This document shows, piece by piece, positions 28,130 to 40,770 of a stretch of 64,000 nt of DNA (position 1 is the first letter of the stretch; the number at the start of each line of letters is the position of its first letter). Origin of the DNA: Symsagittifera roscoffensis (Eukaryota; Xenacoelomorpha; Acoela; Convolutidae); assembly GCF_963678635.1 (NCBI RefSeq), contig NC_087071.1:24192013-24256012 (forward strand), given 5' to 3'. Made by a program: the position numbers and the translations under genes. A model generated the notes under the pieces. The model searched no databases and had not been told where the DNA came from. It worked only from the letters and a program-made list of their open reading frames with translations.

Positions 28130-30740
28130 TGGTCTATATATGCATTAACATGGAACCATCTTTTGAAGACTCAGGTAATAAATTTAGTCCCAATAAGTTC
28201 CTAGTGTGTGTTGGTATACCCATCCAGAGTTGGGGACTATAAGGGAAGCATCTATCATACTGGGTCACCTAGAGAGACAACTGTGGGAGTGGACAGAGTC
28301 ATGAAGTCATTCGGATTACACCTGTTGGTAAACTGGAGAGTCTCGTCCATAGAACCACCGTAGTGAAATTGATCCATGACTTCAAATTTAATCCAGCTTT
28401 TGAAGGTAAACTACGTTTTGTGATTTAAACTGTTTTCATTCCAGTTCCCACTTTCAACGTCACTTTCAACTAAAAAAAGCGATATGAACGTTTCAAAAAG
28501 GGTAACCAAGTGAAATGATGAACTGAATAGTGCTAGATTTTAATACTTGCTGACAGTGCGGTTTTACCGGGATCAAATTCTCAAATTGAGCAAGCAATTT
28601 CTAAGCTTAGCTGCTTAAACAAATTAATTTTGAATGCTATCAAATTGATCTCAGAATTAAAATCCATACTAAACAATGGCTTGACATTTGTCAAAGTACT
28701 ATGCCGTTTACTGTTAAATTAAATAAATAATTATGTCCAAATAAATTTTGGTAATCATGCGCATCTGGCAAGTTATACACTTGGCTCTATAAAAGTTCGG
28801 TGCGTTGAAATAACTTATCAAGTTTCGCAAACTAATGTTTAGAAAATAGCCAAAACTCTGTAAAACACTGCAGCAAACGATAGAAGAAAAATTTTCAATC
28901 ATTTTCAAGGCCGGCAATGGCTTAAAAATTTCAAAAATTTTGTCGAAAGTTTTTTTTAGGTCAACCAAATTGATTTTTGGTGTTCTCCAAATCACTGTAA
29001 AGACCCGCTTCCAAGTTTAGGCGTAAGTAATTAATTATAACGGATTACAATGATGATTTTTTGACAATTATAATCGATTTTAATTACCAAAGTTAAATCT
29101 TTAAGGGATTTATAATTGATTATAATCGTGATAATTTCTCAGAGATTATAATCTCTTACAATCGATCATAAATGATTATAGTTCTTAATAAAAACCCTTC
29201 AAATCAATTATAATCAATTATAATCGATTAGAATATCTTATTTTGCCAAAATTTTCTTATATTCGATTTATATCTTACGGGTTACTATTTTAGTGTCAAT
29301 AGGAAAATCTCTAAAAAAGAGATCTTTTGAAAACTTTGGTTCGTCGGAACCCAAAGTTTTACCACAAAACAAAAGTTTCATAGAAATCCTTTCATATGAG
29401 TAAAAGGTTCTCGCTGTAGATGAAAAAAAAATTTCCGAATCAATCATGAAACTAAATCAATTTGCTGATATTTCGGTGTTTAAAAAAGCTTAAAATACGC
29501 ATCACAAAACAACTCTAATGGGGAAGAAATGAAAGAAAAACTTATAAATTTGAAATAATTGGAAAACTTTAAAAATATTTTCTCATTTTTCATAGAAATA
29601 TTTTAAATTGAATATACTTTTAAAAACCAACGTCCACAAAAAGCAAAAAATATAAGCAATTTAGATGCAACTTCGAAGACAAAAAAGGACAAAAAAAAGG
29701 ATTATAATCAATTATAATCGATCATAATGGATTTTTGAGCAAAACTAACGAAATAAAAATTTGAATAAAAATAATGGATTATAATCGATTATAATGGATT
29801 ATTATTAATTATAATTTGAGTTTAAAAAAGAGATTATAATCGATTATTAATTGATTAAAATCAATTGTTTCTCAATTTTAGTAAGAATAGTAGTAAACTC
29901 ACAAAATAATCGGTTATTTACGCTTGAAACTGGATGCGGGGACCCTATTTTGACAAATTACTCAAAACCGGCGTGAAAAAACCAAAAAAAAAGTTTTTAG
30001 GCAAATTTTTGAGCATGACAAAAAAACTAAAAAACGCTCCGCCTCAAAAATAAGTATGTTTAGAAAAACCAATAGAAAAACTTCAGGGAAGTTTTTTTGA
30101 AAACTTTTTCTGGACGTCTTAAGAGAAACTTTAAGGTCAGTCAGACAAAAATGGATGTCTCAAAACAATACAAAGGGGGACCCTTTGGGTCAACAGAACC
30201 CCCACTTAATGCAAGTTCCAACAAAACAAAATTCAAATGATACTTTTAACAATATAGCGTTTGTGAAGAACTAATTAATTTTTATAGTGAAACTCAAATG
30301 AAATCCATGGAAATGATATCAATCAATTATAGTCTTTTTTTGAAAAACGATTGCTCAAACTAAACTTTCTTATCCTTTTTATCTCCGAGTGGAAATTTTT
30401 TTTTCTCTGACAAATAGAAAAACAAGACGGCCCATTTCATATTCAGAAGGCTTTCTAAATTCCGGAAAACTTGATGACAATTGATGGAAGTTGATCTTGT
30501 TTTATGCGAAACACATTACTCTTTACTTCAATTAGAAGGTTGAAAGATTACTTAAAAAATGTTTAAAAACACGAAAAAATTATTCATCACCCTCAAACAG
30601 TTTGACAAAATTGAAGTTAGATAACAGTTAAAAATTTGCAAAAAACGTTCGTAAGAGTTTTAGGAAGTGGTATTGTTCAAACTTTTTGTTTTGTCAGAGA
30701 AGTTTAAGATGTGGTATTGATTATATTTTATTTCATAGGT
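28130..30740. repeat. Non-coding repeat module, copy 1
   Basis: This module begins near ATGGAACCATCTTTTGA and ends before the minus-strand gag fragment. Related copies lie near 33,600-35,150, 37,690-39,230, 40,770-42,040, 48,830-51,380 and 52,945-54,590. Near its start, decayed coding-like sequence (VVKLIHDFKFNPAFE, + strand, about 28,355-28,405) precedes a 39-base GT..AG gap (28,406-28,444). A GC-richer marker, CGCTCCGCCTCAAAAAT, recurs in the copies. There is no intact ORF. Its nature is unknown; it may be a decayed gene amplified with the retroelement fragments. Confidence 0.55.
29027..29905. repeat. Clusters of the palindrome GATTATAATC (copy 1)
   Basis: Dozens of degenerate copies of GATTATAATC, often joined as TTATAATCGATTATAA, occur at 29,027-29,240 and 29,696-29,905, about 450 bases apart. 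Each unit is its own reverse complement. The same two clusters recur at 49,672-50,560. The density is far above what local A/T-richness gives by eye. Confidence 0.7.
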
Positions 30741-32184
30741 TGTGGTTTTCGATAAACTGAGGTGTATATTTTATATTGTTCGTTTGATCTGTATCTTGTT
30801 CCGGAGGGTTACTGTCAGTTTATTTGTTCTGATAGTAATCAGAATGAACGGGGTTTCGGATTTTTTTTTTCTGATTTTAACATGTTGAAAATTAGTGTTT
30901 TATTTGAATCACTCTCATCGTCATTACTTCCACATTGTACGCGATTTAATTGGAGTCCTGATTTTCCGTTGTTCTCGATTCCTGGCATCTGGTCTTGTTT
31001 CAGTAGTGGATTGTACTTGATTTATCAGTCAGTGATGTTTGGCGTACTACTTCTGTAGTTTTGAGCTTGTCTAATTGGATATTGTGAAATACTGTGGTTA
31101 TTGAGATTAATTTCTGTATGATCTATTTTGGTAACCAGTATTTCTACTTCTATGATTATTTGAAGATTCACGTGATCGAAATTTTCTATAATTTCTGTAG
31201 TTTGAGTTACTATTAGAATGATTTATTCTTGTTATTTGAGTAGTTTCTTGAAAAAATCTAGTACGATCGTTTGAATAAGGTCTTCTGCGATTTTTTGAGT
31301 ATAAAAAATTTCTATTTTAGTTCTATTAATTGTTTCTCTTCGAATCACATCCTGAGTAATTGTTTCTATTTTCACTGTTGTGACTATTTAATTAACTATA
31401 TCGATTTTCCGAATTGTAATTTCTTCTAAATGGGGATCTTCCTGGAGAGCTATGGTTTTAAGGTGATTTTGTTCTGTTATAGGAACTTAGGAGTTTTTTT
31501 CCAGAGCTATTGTTACTTTGGTTTCTCTTATTGGGTAAGTTCTGATCTTTTTACATGTATTGGTAAGGTTCGTCTGTCTGATTTATCCTTTAGTTTTTAT
31601 CTGCTTTCGGCTGCACACTGTGTCCTTATCCTCGGCAGTAATTACACAATTTCTCAAATGAGGGTTTTTTATTAAAACTTGGGCTCTCTTGATATAAATT
31701 TGGGTAATTTTTCTGCTAGTTCAAAATCTGAATTGCTTAAATTATTTATTTATGAAGTAGAAGATTGTATATTAGAGACATTTTGTAATTTTAGGTTTTC
31801 TGTTTCTTCTATTTTCATTGTAATTTATGCTTGGCCTAATTTGTTTATGTTTTTGCAAAAATCTTCATCTGGTTCTCGAATGGAGGATGGGTGTGATTCT
31901 TTTTTCTTCATTGATATTTTTTCAAATTGGCGTTTAAGTCATCAACAGAACTTCTGTCACTTTTTCGTTTTAATAATCAAGTGTATTTAGAGAATATGCT
32001 TTTCGTACTAGAGTTTCAGTTTTTACAACAAATTTGTTTATATTTTCTTTCGAAACTCTGAATTTCGCTGCGCAAAAGTTTGATGATGGGGGATTTTTTA
32101 GTCTCTGGGCCTTCTTTAATTTCAAATTGGCTGTAACGGCGTTCAAATAGTGTTCAACTGAGTATTCAGGGTCGTTCCAGAGAT
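30740..32184 (-). pseudogene. Degenerate gag, divergent subfamily
   Basis: The minus strand reads, in order from right to left, a gag N-terminus (WNDPEYSVEHYLNAVTANLKL near 32,180-32,110), a capsid region, a zinc-knuckle region (about 31,600), an N/R-rich tract and an acidic block with CxxSD-type residues near 30,880. Many stops and shifts are present. The subfamily differs clearly from the old copies at 1-7,733. Confidence 0.7.
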
Positions 32185-32496
32185 TTAATTTGATGAGATG
32201 TATGATCCAGCCATAATATATAGATTCATTGTCGTTTGAAATGATTTTGCAGTTTTGAGTGTAAAATGACTTCGACCTATTTCATGTTGCTCTAGGTAGT
32301 TTTGTAATGGACTTTCATATATCTTTTTTTTTCTGTTTGGGAGCCTAGATTTTGTAGTGTGTACCAAGTTTGTCTGTTTCGACTTCGTGACGTGTATTTT
32401 GGTTTCATGAGGAGTTTTGATCGAGTTGGTTGATGTCTTGGTTGGTAGGGTAAAGGTTCGAAAACATCGGGTTGAAAAGATCATCTGGCTGTTCAA
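32185..32496 (-). pseudogene. ORF3 C-terminal fragment, divergent subfamily
   Basis: This 103-codon minus-strand frame contains PLQNYLEQHEIGRSHF and TTMNLYIMAGS, which align with PYYLQQHEITRNQ and TMNPYLMGYH at the ORF3 C-terminus. It ends just before the gag N-terminus, so the ORF3-gag order is preserved in a diverged subfamily. In this copy the end of ORF3 overlaps the open gag frame. Confidence 0.65.
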
Positions 32497-32620
32497 TGTT
32501 GTTTCATTGATGTTTTTTGTTGATTGAGGTTATGTTATTTTTGCTGATTTTGATGAAAGTATTCTTCAATTTCTGAATATTATAGTTGACTTCTTTTGAA
32601 TGATTCTTTATACTGATAGT

Positions 32621-33600
32621 TTCTATTTTAGTTCGATTCATTGTTTCTCTTCAAATCACATCCTGAGTAATTGTTTCTATTTTCACTATTGTGACTATTT
32701 AATCAACTATATCGATTTTCTGAATTGTAATTTTTTCTAAATGGGGATCTTCCTGGAGAGCTATGTTTTTAAGGTGGTTGTGTACTGTTATAGGAACTTG
32801 GGAGTCCTTTTCCAGAGCTATTATTACTTTGGTTACTCTTATTGGGTAAGTTCTGATCTTTTTACATGTATTGGTAAGGTTCGTCTGTCTGTTTATCCTT
32901 CAGTCTTTATCTGCTTTTGGCTGCACACTGTGTCCTTATCCTCGGCAGTAATTACACAATATCCCAAATGAGGGTTTTTTATTTAAACTTGGGCTCTCTT
33001 GATATAAATTTGGGTAATTTTTCTGCTATTTCAAAATCTGAATTGATTAAATTATTTATTTGTGAAGTAGAAGTTTGTATATTAGAGACATTTTGTAATT
33101 ATAGGTTTTCTGTTTCTTCTAAATTCCTTGTAATTTATGCTTGGCCTAATTTGTCTACGTTTTTGCGAAAATCTTCATCTGGTTCTCGAATGGATGATGG
33201 TTGTGATTCTTTTTTCTTCATTGATATTATTTCAAATTGGCGTTAAAGTCATCAAGAGAACTTCCGTCAATTTTTCGTTTTAAAAATCAAGTGTATTTAG
33301 AGATTATTTTTTGTTTATATTTTCATTCGAAACTCTGAAATTCGCTGCGCACAAATTTGATGATTGGGGATTTTCTAGGCTCTGCGCCTTCTTTAATTTT
33401 AAATTGGCTGTAACGGCGTTCAAATAGTGTTCAACTGAGTATTCAGGGTCGTTCCAGAGAATCATTTTGATGAGATGTATGATCCAGCCATAATACATGG
33501 ATTCATTGTCGTTTGAAGTGATTTTGCAGTTTTGAGTGTTTGTATGAAATTTGTAAAATGGGTTCGGCCTTTTTTCATGTTGTTCTAGGTAGTTTTGTTC
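32621..33600 (-). pseudogene. Second gag fragment, apparently identical to 51,964-52,943
   Basis: This is a gag N-terminal half on the minus strand (WNDPEYSVEHYLNAV at 33,304-33,498, capsid and zinc-knuckle region leftwards). It is base-for-base the same as the other locus wherever I compared. The identical block continues into the next module as far as 33,923. A separate, diverged copy of the same gag part lies just left (31,310-32,180), so this one is an extra copy. Confidence 0.75.
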
Positions 33601-35150
33601 AACTAAAAAAAGCGATGTAATTGTGAAAAAAGGTAACCAAATAAATGATAAATTGGATAGTGCTAAATTTTAATTCTTGCTGACAATGTGGTATTACCGG
33701 GATCGATTTATCAAATTGACCAAGCTTGTTTAACCTTAATTGCTTAATCCTAAAAATTAACTACGTTTTGTGATTTATACTTTCATCATTGCAGTTCCCT
33801 CTTTTTGAACGCCACTTTCAACCAAAAAAGCGATGTGATTGTGAAAAAAGATAACCAAATAAATGTAAATTGAGCAAGCATGTTTAACCTTAGCTGCTTG
33901 GGGTAGTTTGTTTTGAAGGCTATTAAATTGATCTGAATTAAAATACATACTCTACAATAACTTGACATTTGTCAAAGTACCATGTCGTTTACTGTTAAAT
34001 AAATAATTATGTTCAAACAAACTTTGGTAATTATGCGCATCTCGCTACTTATACGATTGGCTCTATAAAAGATTGGTGCGTTAAAACAACTTGATCAATT
34101 TTCGCAAATGAAGGTTTAGAAAATAGCTCAAACTCTGTAAAACACTGCAGCAAACGATGGAAGAAAATTTTTCCATCAATTTCAAATCCGGCTTTTCATG
34201 TTTAGTTACTTACCCGCATCTGAGTTAAAAATCGATCATAACGGTTTATTATTTTTGTAACATCAGTTTTTGATTAAAATTGGCAATGGAAATTTCTTTC
34301 AAGTATTTATTTAATGATTTTACTCTCGACATGAGTGTTGGGGTTTTTAAAACAAAATTTAAAAAATTAGTCGACTTTTCTTAGGTCGACAAAATTGATT
34401 TTCTGTGTGGTCCCCATTTTTTGAAATTGTTGTTTATTGAGCATATTGACCAAAAAACTAAAAAAACGATCCGCCTCAATAACTAATATGTTTAGGAAAC
34501 CTCATAGAAAAACTTAAACAATTTTTTTTGATTTTTTTTTCTGGAAAATTTAAGAGAAACTTTAAGCAAAAAATGATGTCTTAAAAAAACAAAGGGGGTC
34601 CCTTTGGGTCGTGGGGTGTCGAATCCCTGTCTGTTCCGACTGAAATCCGATAGTGCAAGTCCCAACAAAACAAAAATTAAATGATCAAGTGTTTTTAACA
34701 AATTAGCGTTCGTGATGATTGAACTACTTTTTATAATAATTCTTGAATGAAATCCATGAAAATTAAATCAATCATTTATAATCTTTTATTGGAAAACGAT
34801 TGCTCAAACTAAATTTTTCTTACCCTTAAATCTCTAACGAGTTTTTTTTCGTCGGTAAGTAGAAAAACAAGACTGCCCATTTTATGTTCCGACAGCCCTT
34901 TAAGGTCCGGAAAAGTATTTTCAGCAAATTTCATGATAACTGATTGAGTTTGGTTTTGTTTTCATTGCAAAATAGAACTCTTATATTGCCCAACTTAGAA
35001 TTGTGAAAGATGACTTGAAAAAGGTCAAAAAACGAGACTTGAAAAAGGTCATCAGCCGCAATCACATAGTTTGACAAAAGTTAAATTAGACAACGTTTAG
35101 ATTTTCACAAAAAAATGTTAATGAGGGTTTCAAGAAGGTGCTTAGTTTAT
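33600..35150. repeat. Non-coding repeat module, copy 2 (partial)
   Basis: This copy begins in the sequence TTCAACTAAAAAAAGCGATG and contains two overlapping starts of the module (33,600 and 33,780), as if duplicated. Up to 33,923 it is apparently identical to 52,943-53,266; beyond that, differences appear every ten to fifteen bases. No gene is seen. Confidence 0.55.
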
Positions 35151-36520
35151 GTCGTCTGTTTGATCTCAGTTTTGTTCAGGAGGGTTATTGTCGGGAGATT
35201 TCTTCTGATAGTAATCAGAGTGAACGGGGGTTTTGTTTTCTTTTTCTAATTTTAGCATGTTGAATATTAGTGTTTTATCTGTGTCACTGTCCCTGTCAAA
35301 GCTTTCACAATTTACGTGGTATGCTTGGAGTTTTGGGCTTCCATTATTATCGATTCCTGGTATCTGGTCTCGTTTCGCTAGTGGATTGTCTTTGATATAT
35401 CTGTCGGTGATATTTTGGTGTACTACTTCTGTAAATTTGAGCTTGTCTATTTGGAAATTGTGAAATACTTTTGTGGTTATTAAGAATAATTTCTGTTTCA
35501 TCCTTTTTGGTAACTACCACTTCTACTTCTGTAATTATTTGAATTTTCGTTTGATCAATATTAATAGTTTCTGTAATTTGAGTTACTATTAGGATGACTT
35601 CTTTATCTGTTATTTGAGTAGTTTTTGTTTCGTTTCTTGAAAAACTCTAGTACGACATTTATCATTTGAACATTTTCTATAGCAATTATTTGAGAATGTG
35701 GGATGTCAATTTTAGTTAGAATAATCGCTTCATTTTGAATTAAATCTTGAGTAGTTGTTCCTTCTTTGACTGTCATGACTATTTGAGCGACTATAATTAT
35801 TTTGTGAATTTTAGTTAGGTTTTCTTCTATATCAGGTCTTCCTGGAGAGCTTTTGTTACAAGTTGGTTGTGTTCTATTATAGGTACTCGGGAACCCTTTT
35901 CAAAACTATTGTTGATTATTTTGGTTATTGTTGGCTGTTTGATTATTTTTATTGGTTAACTTTTGATCTTTTTACATGCATTGGTAATAGTGGTTCATCT
36001 GATTTTTCCTTTTGATTTATCTGCATTCGACTGCACACTGTTTTTTAAATGAGGGATATAATTTTAAACGTTGGTTCTTAATCATGTAGTTGGGTTGTTT
36101 TGTTTTCTTCTAGTTCCTTATCTGAATTGTGAACTATTTATTTGTGAAAAAGATGTTTGAATATCGGAGACATTTTGTAATTTTAAGTTTTACTGTTTGT
36201 TTTTACTTCATTCTGAGTTTTGCATGGTCTAATTTATTGAAGGTTTTGCAAAAATTGATATCTGGTTTACGAATGGATGATGGTTGTGATTCTTTTTTTT
36301 CCATATGGCTGTTTTTTTTTCTTTTGAAGTCTTTTTTCGTGTTTTTCTCCTTAATCTTTTATATCCTATCGTTTATCTGTGTGGTGTTATTACAAGGTCG
36401 CATCTTTTGTTTTAAACTAAACAATTATGTAATACGATTGTTTGTTTGTTACCTAGGTTATCTCTTGACAATGTTTAAGACGATGGATGCAATACTTTGG
36501 TTTAGAGGTTTTTAACTTCT
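35150..36520 (-). pseudogene. Degenerate gag fragment
   Basis: The minus-strand frame 35,166-35,501 reads IPGIDNN, VNCESFDRDSDTD and NMLKLEKE. These align with PPGIDD, INCGSSDSESDAE and NMIKVEND in the intact gag between nucleocapsid and protease. Further right only broken nucleocapsid and capsid pieces remain (to about 36,300). The last 200 bases are unassigned. Confidence 0.65.
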
Positions 36521-37640
36521 TAAACTGTTAGCTCTTACCCGTTTTGTGCGGTTATCTTAACTTGGGCCATAGATTGTCGAGAGTTGACGGGTTGGGAGAG
36601 AAAAGTATATCAATTCGTGAATATGATTTTTCACTTTCTCGAGACTAAGTTCTATATGTGATTTGTGATCGAGGGTTGGAGAATAGTAAATCAAGGTTCA
36701 GGTATGATTAGAACGCAAGTAGATCGTCAGATACTATTTTATGACGTACTGAGTTAACTGTTTTAGCCTGGGATCTAAGAGGAAGGGCTCAAGTGAAGGA
36801 TGAGCAACCGAAGCTCTTCACTGTTTATCTTAATTAGAATGGTTGTTTTTTTTTTTAAATTTTTTATTTTAGTCCTGGGTCGTTGATAAGGGTTGAATAG
36901 TGAGTCGACGTTTGATGTCGTTGGACACCAAAGAAATATGAGAGGGAGAGAACAAAATTGTTCTATTTAACCGAAGGAAGAATTGATCAGAATTTAAAGA
37001 AATTTAATTTAATTTACTTTAAAGGTCCAAGGGAAGCTTGATGATCTGTTATTTAAATTAAGATAATTTAAGTGAAAAAAAAGACCTTGATAAGTTTAAA
37101 GATAAAAGTTTATGTTGAAAAAGTTTTCAGGTTAGAGTTTAGGTGATGTTAGTTTTTTGAATATTTCTGTTATTTTTAGGTGATGAAGCTTGAATGAAGA
37201 ATTGATGAATATTGATTAATAAAACTAACATTTTATTTTTATACTAACTAACTTTTGTAATTTTTATTCTATAAATATTTTCATTTGAAAATTTTTTGAC
37301 TGAAGATTTTGGGGGTAAACGACTTGTGTTGTTTTCATCAGTCGTTATTGTATAGATAGTAGGTTTAGCACCATTAAAGTAACTGAAGGATTTCTTCAAT
37401 TTTCACGTCAGTAAATTAAAAATTAAATTTTGTGCTAAAAGGATTCTAAATACATAAGTGTGTTCTGGTTTCCGTCGTACTATCATGAAGTCAATCGGTA
37501 GATTTCTTCATAATCGTAGATTGTGCCTTGTCCGTGGTCTTCTCGCAATACCGGGTTTTTCTCGTATTGTTGGGAAAATTGGCGGATATCGATTGAGTCG
37601 TAGAGACATTTCTAGTAAACTGACTTTTTCATGTTTTGTT
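36520..37640 (-). other. 5' leader copy with four stem-loops and decayed ORF1
   Basis: All four leader hairpins of the young element are present in the same order on the minus strand (about 36,960 down to 36,590), including AGTGAAG/CTTCACT at 36,792-36,822. A decayed ORF1 (37,615-37,440; MSLRLNRYPPIF start, one internal stop, FMIVRRKPEHTYVFRILLA end) is the best-preserved ORF1 relative. No LTR or PBS follows; the copy is cut at about 37,640 by the module. Confidence 0.65.
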
Positions 37641-37689
37641 TTTTCAATTTTGCAATTGTCTAGTTCTAAAATCTATTTTTTCTATCTTA

Positions 37690-39230
37690 ATATGCAACCA
37701 TCTTTTGACGACTCGGGTAAAAAATTAAATCTCAATAAGACCCTAGTGTGTGATAGGGACATATGCAGAGTTGGGGACTAGAATTGACCCATCCAAAATT
37801 GAGGGACTATAAGTGACGTATCTATCATACTGGGTTACCTAGAGAGTCAATTGCGGAGTTGGACTGAGGCGTGAAGTTTTTCGGATAACACCTTGTCAGA
37901 AACTGGCGAGTCTCGTTCATAGAACCACCGTAGTGAAAATGATCCATGACTTCAAATATAATCCAGCTTTTAAAGGTAAAATACGTTTTGTGATTTAAAC
38001 TGTTTTCATTCCAGTGTCAACTTTCAACATCATTTTCAACTAAAAAAATCAATGTGATTGTTTCAAAAAAGGTAACCAAATGATTGATGAATTGGATAGT
38101 GTTAGTTTTTCAATTGCTGACAGTGTGGTTTTGCCGGGATCAAATTCTCAAATTAGTTTTGAATGCTATCAAATTGATCTCAGAATTAAAATCCATAATA
38201 AAAATAGCTTGACATTTGTCAAATCATTATGCCGTTTATGTTAATTTAAATAATTATGTCCGAATAAATTTTGGTAATCATGCGCATCTGGCTAATTATA
38301 CATTGGCTCTATAGAAGTTTGGTGCGTTCAAATAACTTCATCAAGTTTTGAAAACAAAGGTTTAGAAAATAGCCAAAACTCTGTAAAACACTTTAGCAAA
38401 CGATGAAAGAAAAATTTTCAACCTTTTTCAAGGTGGGTGTTTGTTGTTTAATTATTTATTCGCAAGGGCTAAAAAATTTCAAAAAGTTTATCGAATTTTT
38501 TTAGGGCAACCAAATTGATTTTTTGTGTTCTTCAAATCACTGTAAAGACCCTATTTTGACCAATTATTCCACGCCAAAAAAAAATTCTACGCCAATTTTT
38601 TGACCAAAAAAAACGCTCCGCCTCAAAAATTAGTATTTTATAGAAAAAGGAGTTTTTTTTTCGAAATTTTTTTCTGGAAAATTTACGAGAAACTTTAAGG
38701 CCAGTTCGAGAAAAAATGGATGGCTCATAACAATTCAAATGGTCACCCTTTGGGTCAACAGGCCCCCCATCAAAAACCAATAATGCAAGTTCCACTAAAA
38801 ATACTTCAAATGATACTTTAAACAATATAGCGTTTGTGAAGAACTAATTAATTTCTATAGTGAAAAACGATAGCTCAGACTAAACTTTTCTTACCCTTTT
38901 GTCTCCAACGAGCGGAAACTTCATTTTTTTGTTGAAAAATAGAAAAACAAGACTGCCCATTGCATGTTCAGACGGCTTTTTTTAAAGTCCGGAAAACTTG
39001 ATGACAATTGATGGAAGTTGATTTTGTTTTATGCGAAACTTATTACTCTTTACTTCACTTAGAGTGTTGAAAGATTACTTAAAAAATGTTAAAAAGAAAC
39101 GAAAAGGTTTTTATTCACACTCAAACTTATTTTTTGAGAAAATCGAGTTTGGATAACGGTTAAAATTTTACAAAAAACGTTCATAAGATTTTTAAGATGT
39201 GCTATTGACTAGATTTTGTTTTCATAGGTT
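37690..39230. repeat. Non-coding repeat module, copy 3
   Basis: This copy starts at ATGCAACCATCTTTTGACGACTC, parallel to 28,148 and 48,838. The coding-like VVKMIHDFKYNPAF and the 39-base GT..AG gap (about 37,977-38,015) are recognisable. It lacks the GATTATAATC clusters. No gene is seen. Confidence 0.55.
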
Positions 39231-40770
39231 GTGGTTTTCGATAAAATGAGGTGTATACGTTATATTGTTTGTTTGATCTGTATTTGTTCCGGAGAGTTAC
39301 TGTCGGTTTATTTGTTCTGATACTAATCAGAACGAATGGAGGTTTCGGATTTTTTTCTGAGTTTGTTGAAAATTAGCGTTGTATTTGATTCACTCTCATC
39401 GTCAGCGCCTTCACTTTGTACGTGGTTTAATTGGAGTTCTGAGTTACTGTTGTTCTCGATTTCTGGTATCTGGTTTTGTTTCAACAGTGGATTGTACTTG
39501 ATTCATCAGTCAGTGATGTTTTTGCGTATCACTTCTGTATTTTTGAGCTTTTATAATTAGATATTGTGAAAAACTTCTGTGGTTATTGAGATTAATTTCT
39601 GTATGATCTATTTTGGCAACCAATATTTCTACTTCTATGATTATTTGAAGTTTCACGTGATGGATTTTTATATTTTCTATAGTTTGAGTTTTTATAAGAA
39701 TGATTTCAATATCTGTTATTTGGGTAATTTCTTGAAAAATTCTAGTACGATCGTTTGAATAATATCTACTGCGATTATTTGAGTATAAGCGATTTCTATT
39801 TTAGTTCGAGTAACTGCTTCTGGCTAAATTGCATCCTGAGTAACTGTTTCTGTTTTCACTGTTGTGATTCTTTAAGCAACTATGTCGATTTTTGGAATTG
39901 TAATTTCTTCTGCATGAGGATTTTCCTGGAGAGCTATTATTAAAAGGTGATTGTTTTCTGTTATAGAAACTTGGGAGTATTTTTCCAGAGCGATTGTTAC
40001 TTTGGTTACTTTTATTGAGTATGTTCTGATCTTTTTACATGTATTGGTAAGGGCCGTCTGTCTGAATTAACTTTTATTTTTTATGTGCTTTCGGCTGCAC
40101 ACTGTGTCCATATCCTCGGCAGTTTTTACGAATATGCCTAAATGAGTTTTTTTTTAATTTGAAACTTGGGCTCTTTTGATATAAATTTCGGTAACTTTAC
40201 TGCTAGTTCAATGTCTGAATTGCTTAAATTATTCATTTGTGAAGTAGAAGTTTGTATATTAGAGACATTTTTTAATTTTAGGTTTTCTGTTTCTTCTATT
40301 TTCATTGTAATATATGCTTTGCCCATTTGTCTATGTTTTTGCAAAAATCTTTATCTGGTTTCCGAATGGAAGATGGTTGTGATTCTTTTTTCTTCCTTGA
40401 TATTTTTTCAAATTAGGGCGTCAAAGTCATGAAAAGAACTTCCATCACTTTTGTGTTTTAATAATCAAGTGTATTTAGAGAGTATGCTTTTCGTACTAGA
40501 GTTTGAGTTTTTACAACGAATTTGTTTATAGTTTCACTCGGAATTCTGAACTTCTTTTGAATGATTCACTTTACTGATAGTTTTTCTTTTGTTGAAAACG
40601 GAAAACTTTCAGTGCGTTCTGGTTGAGTGTTTCTTTTATCGTGAAAACTTATTATTTGTTGATTAGTTTTTCTAGGTATTTGCTGATCAATTTCAAGCTC
40701 TTGTTTGTGTTGTTCAGAGGGGTCGTGCTATTGGGTGATTAATTTTTTTTCTTTTTAATTGCTCCATAGT
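39230..40770 (-). pseudogene. Degenerate gag fragment, divergent subfamily
   Basis: On the minus strand, pieces of capsid (40,138-40,344, with ENLKLKNVSNIQTS), zinc-knuckle region (about 40,100) and N/R-rich tract remain. The order is the same as at 30,740-32,184, to which it is most similar. The right part (40,550-40,770) has no recognisable coding. Confidence 0.6.
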
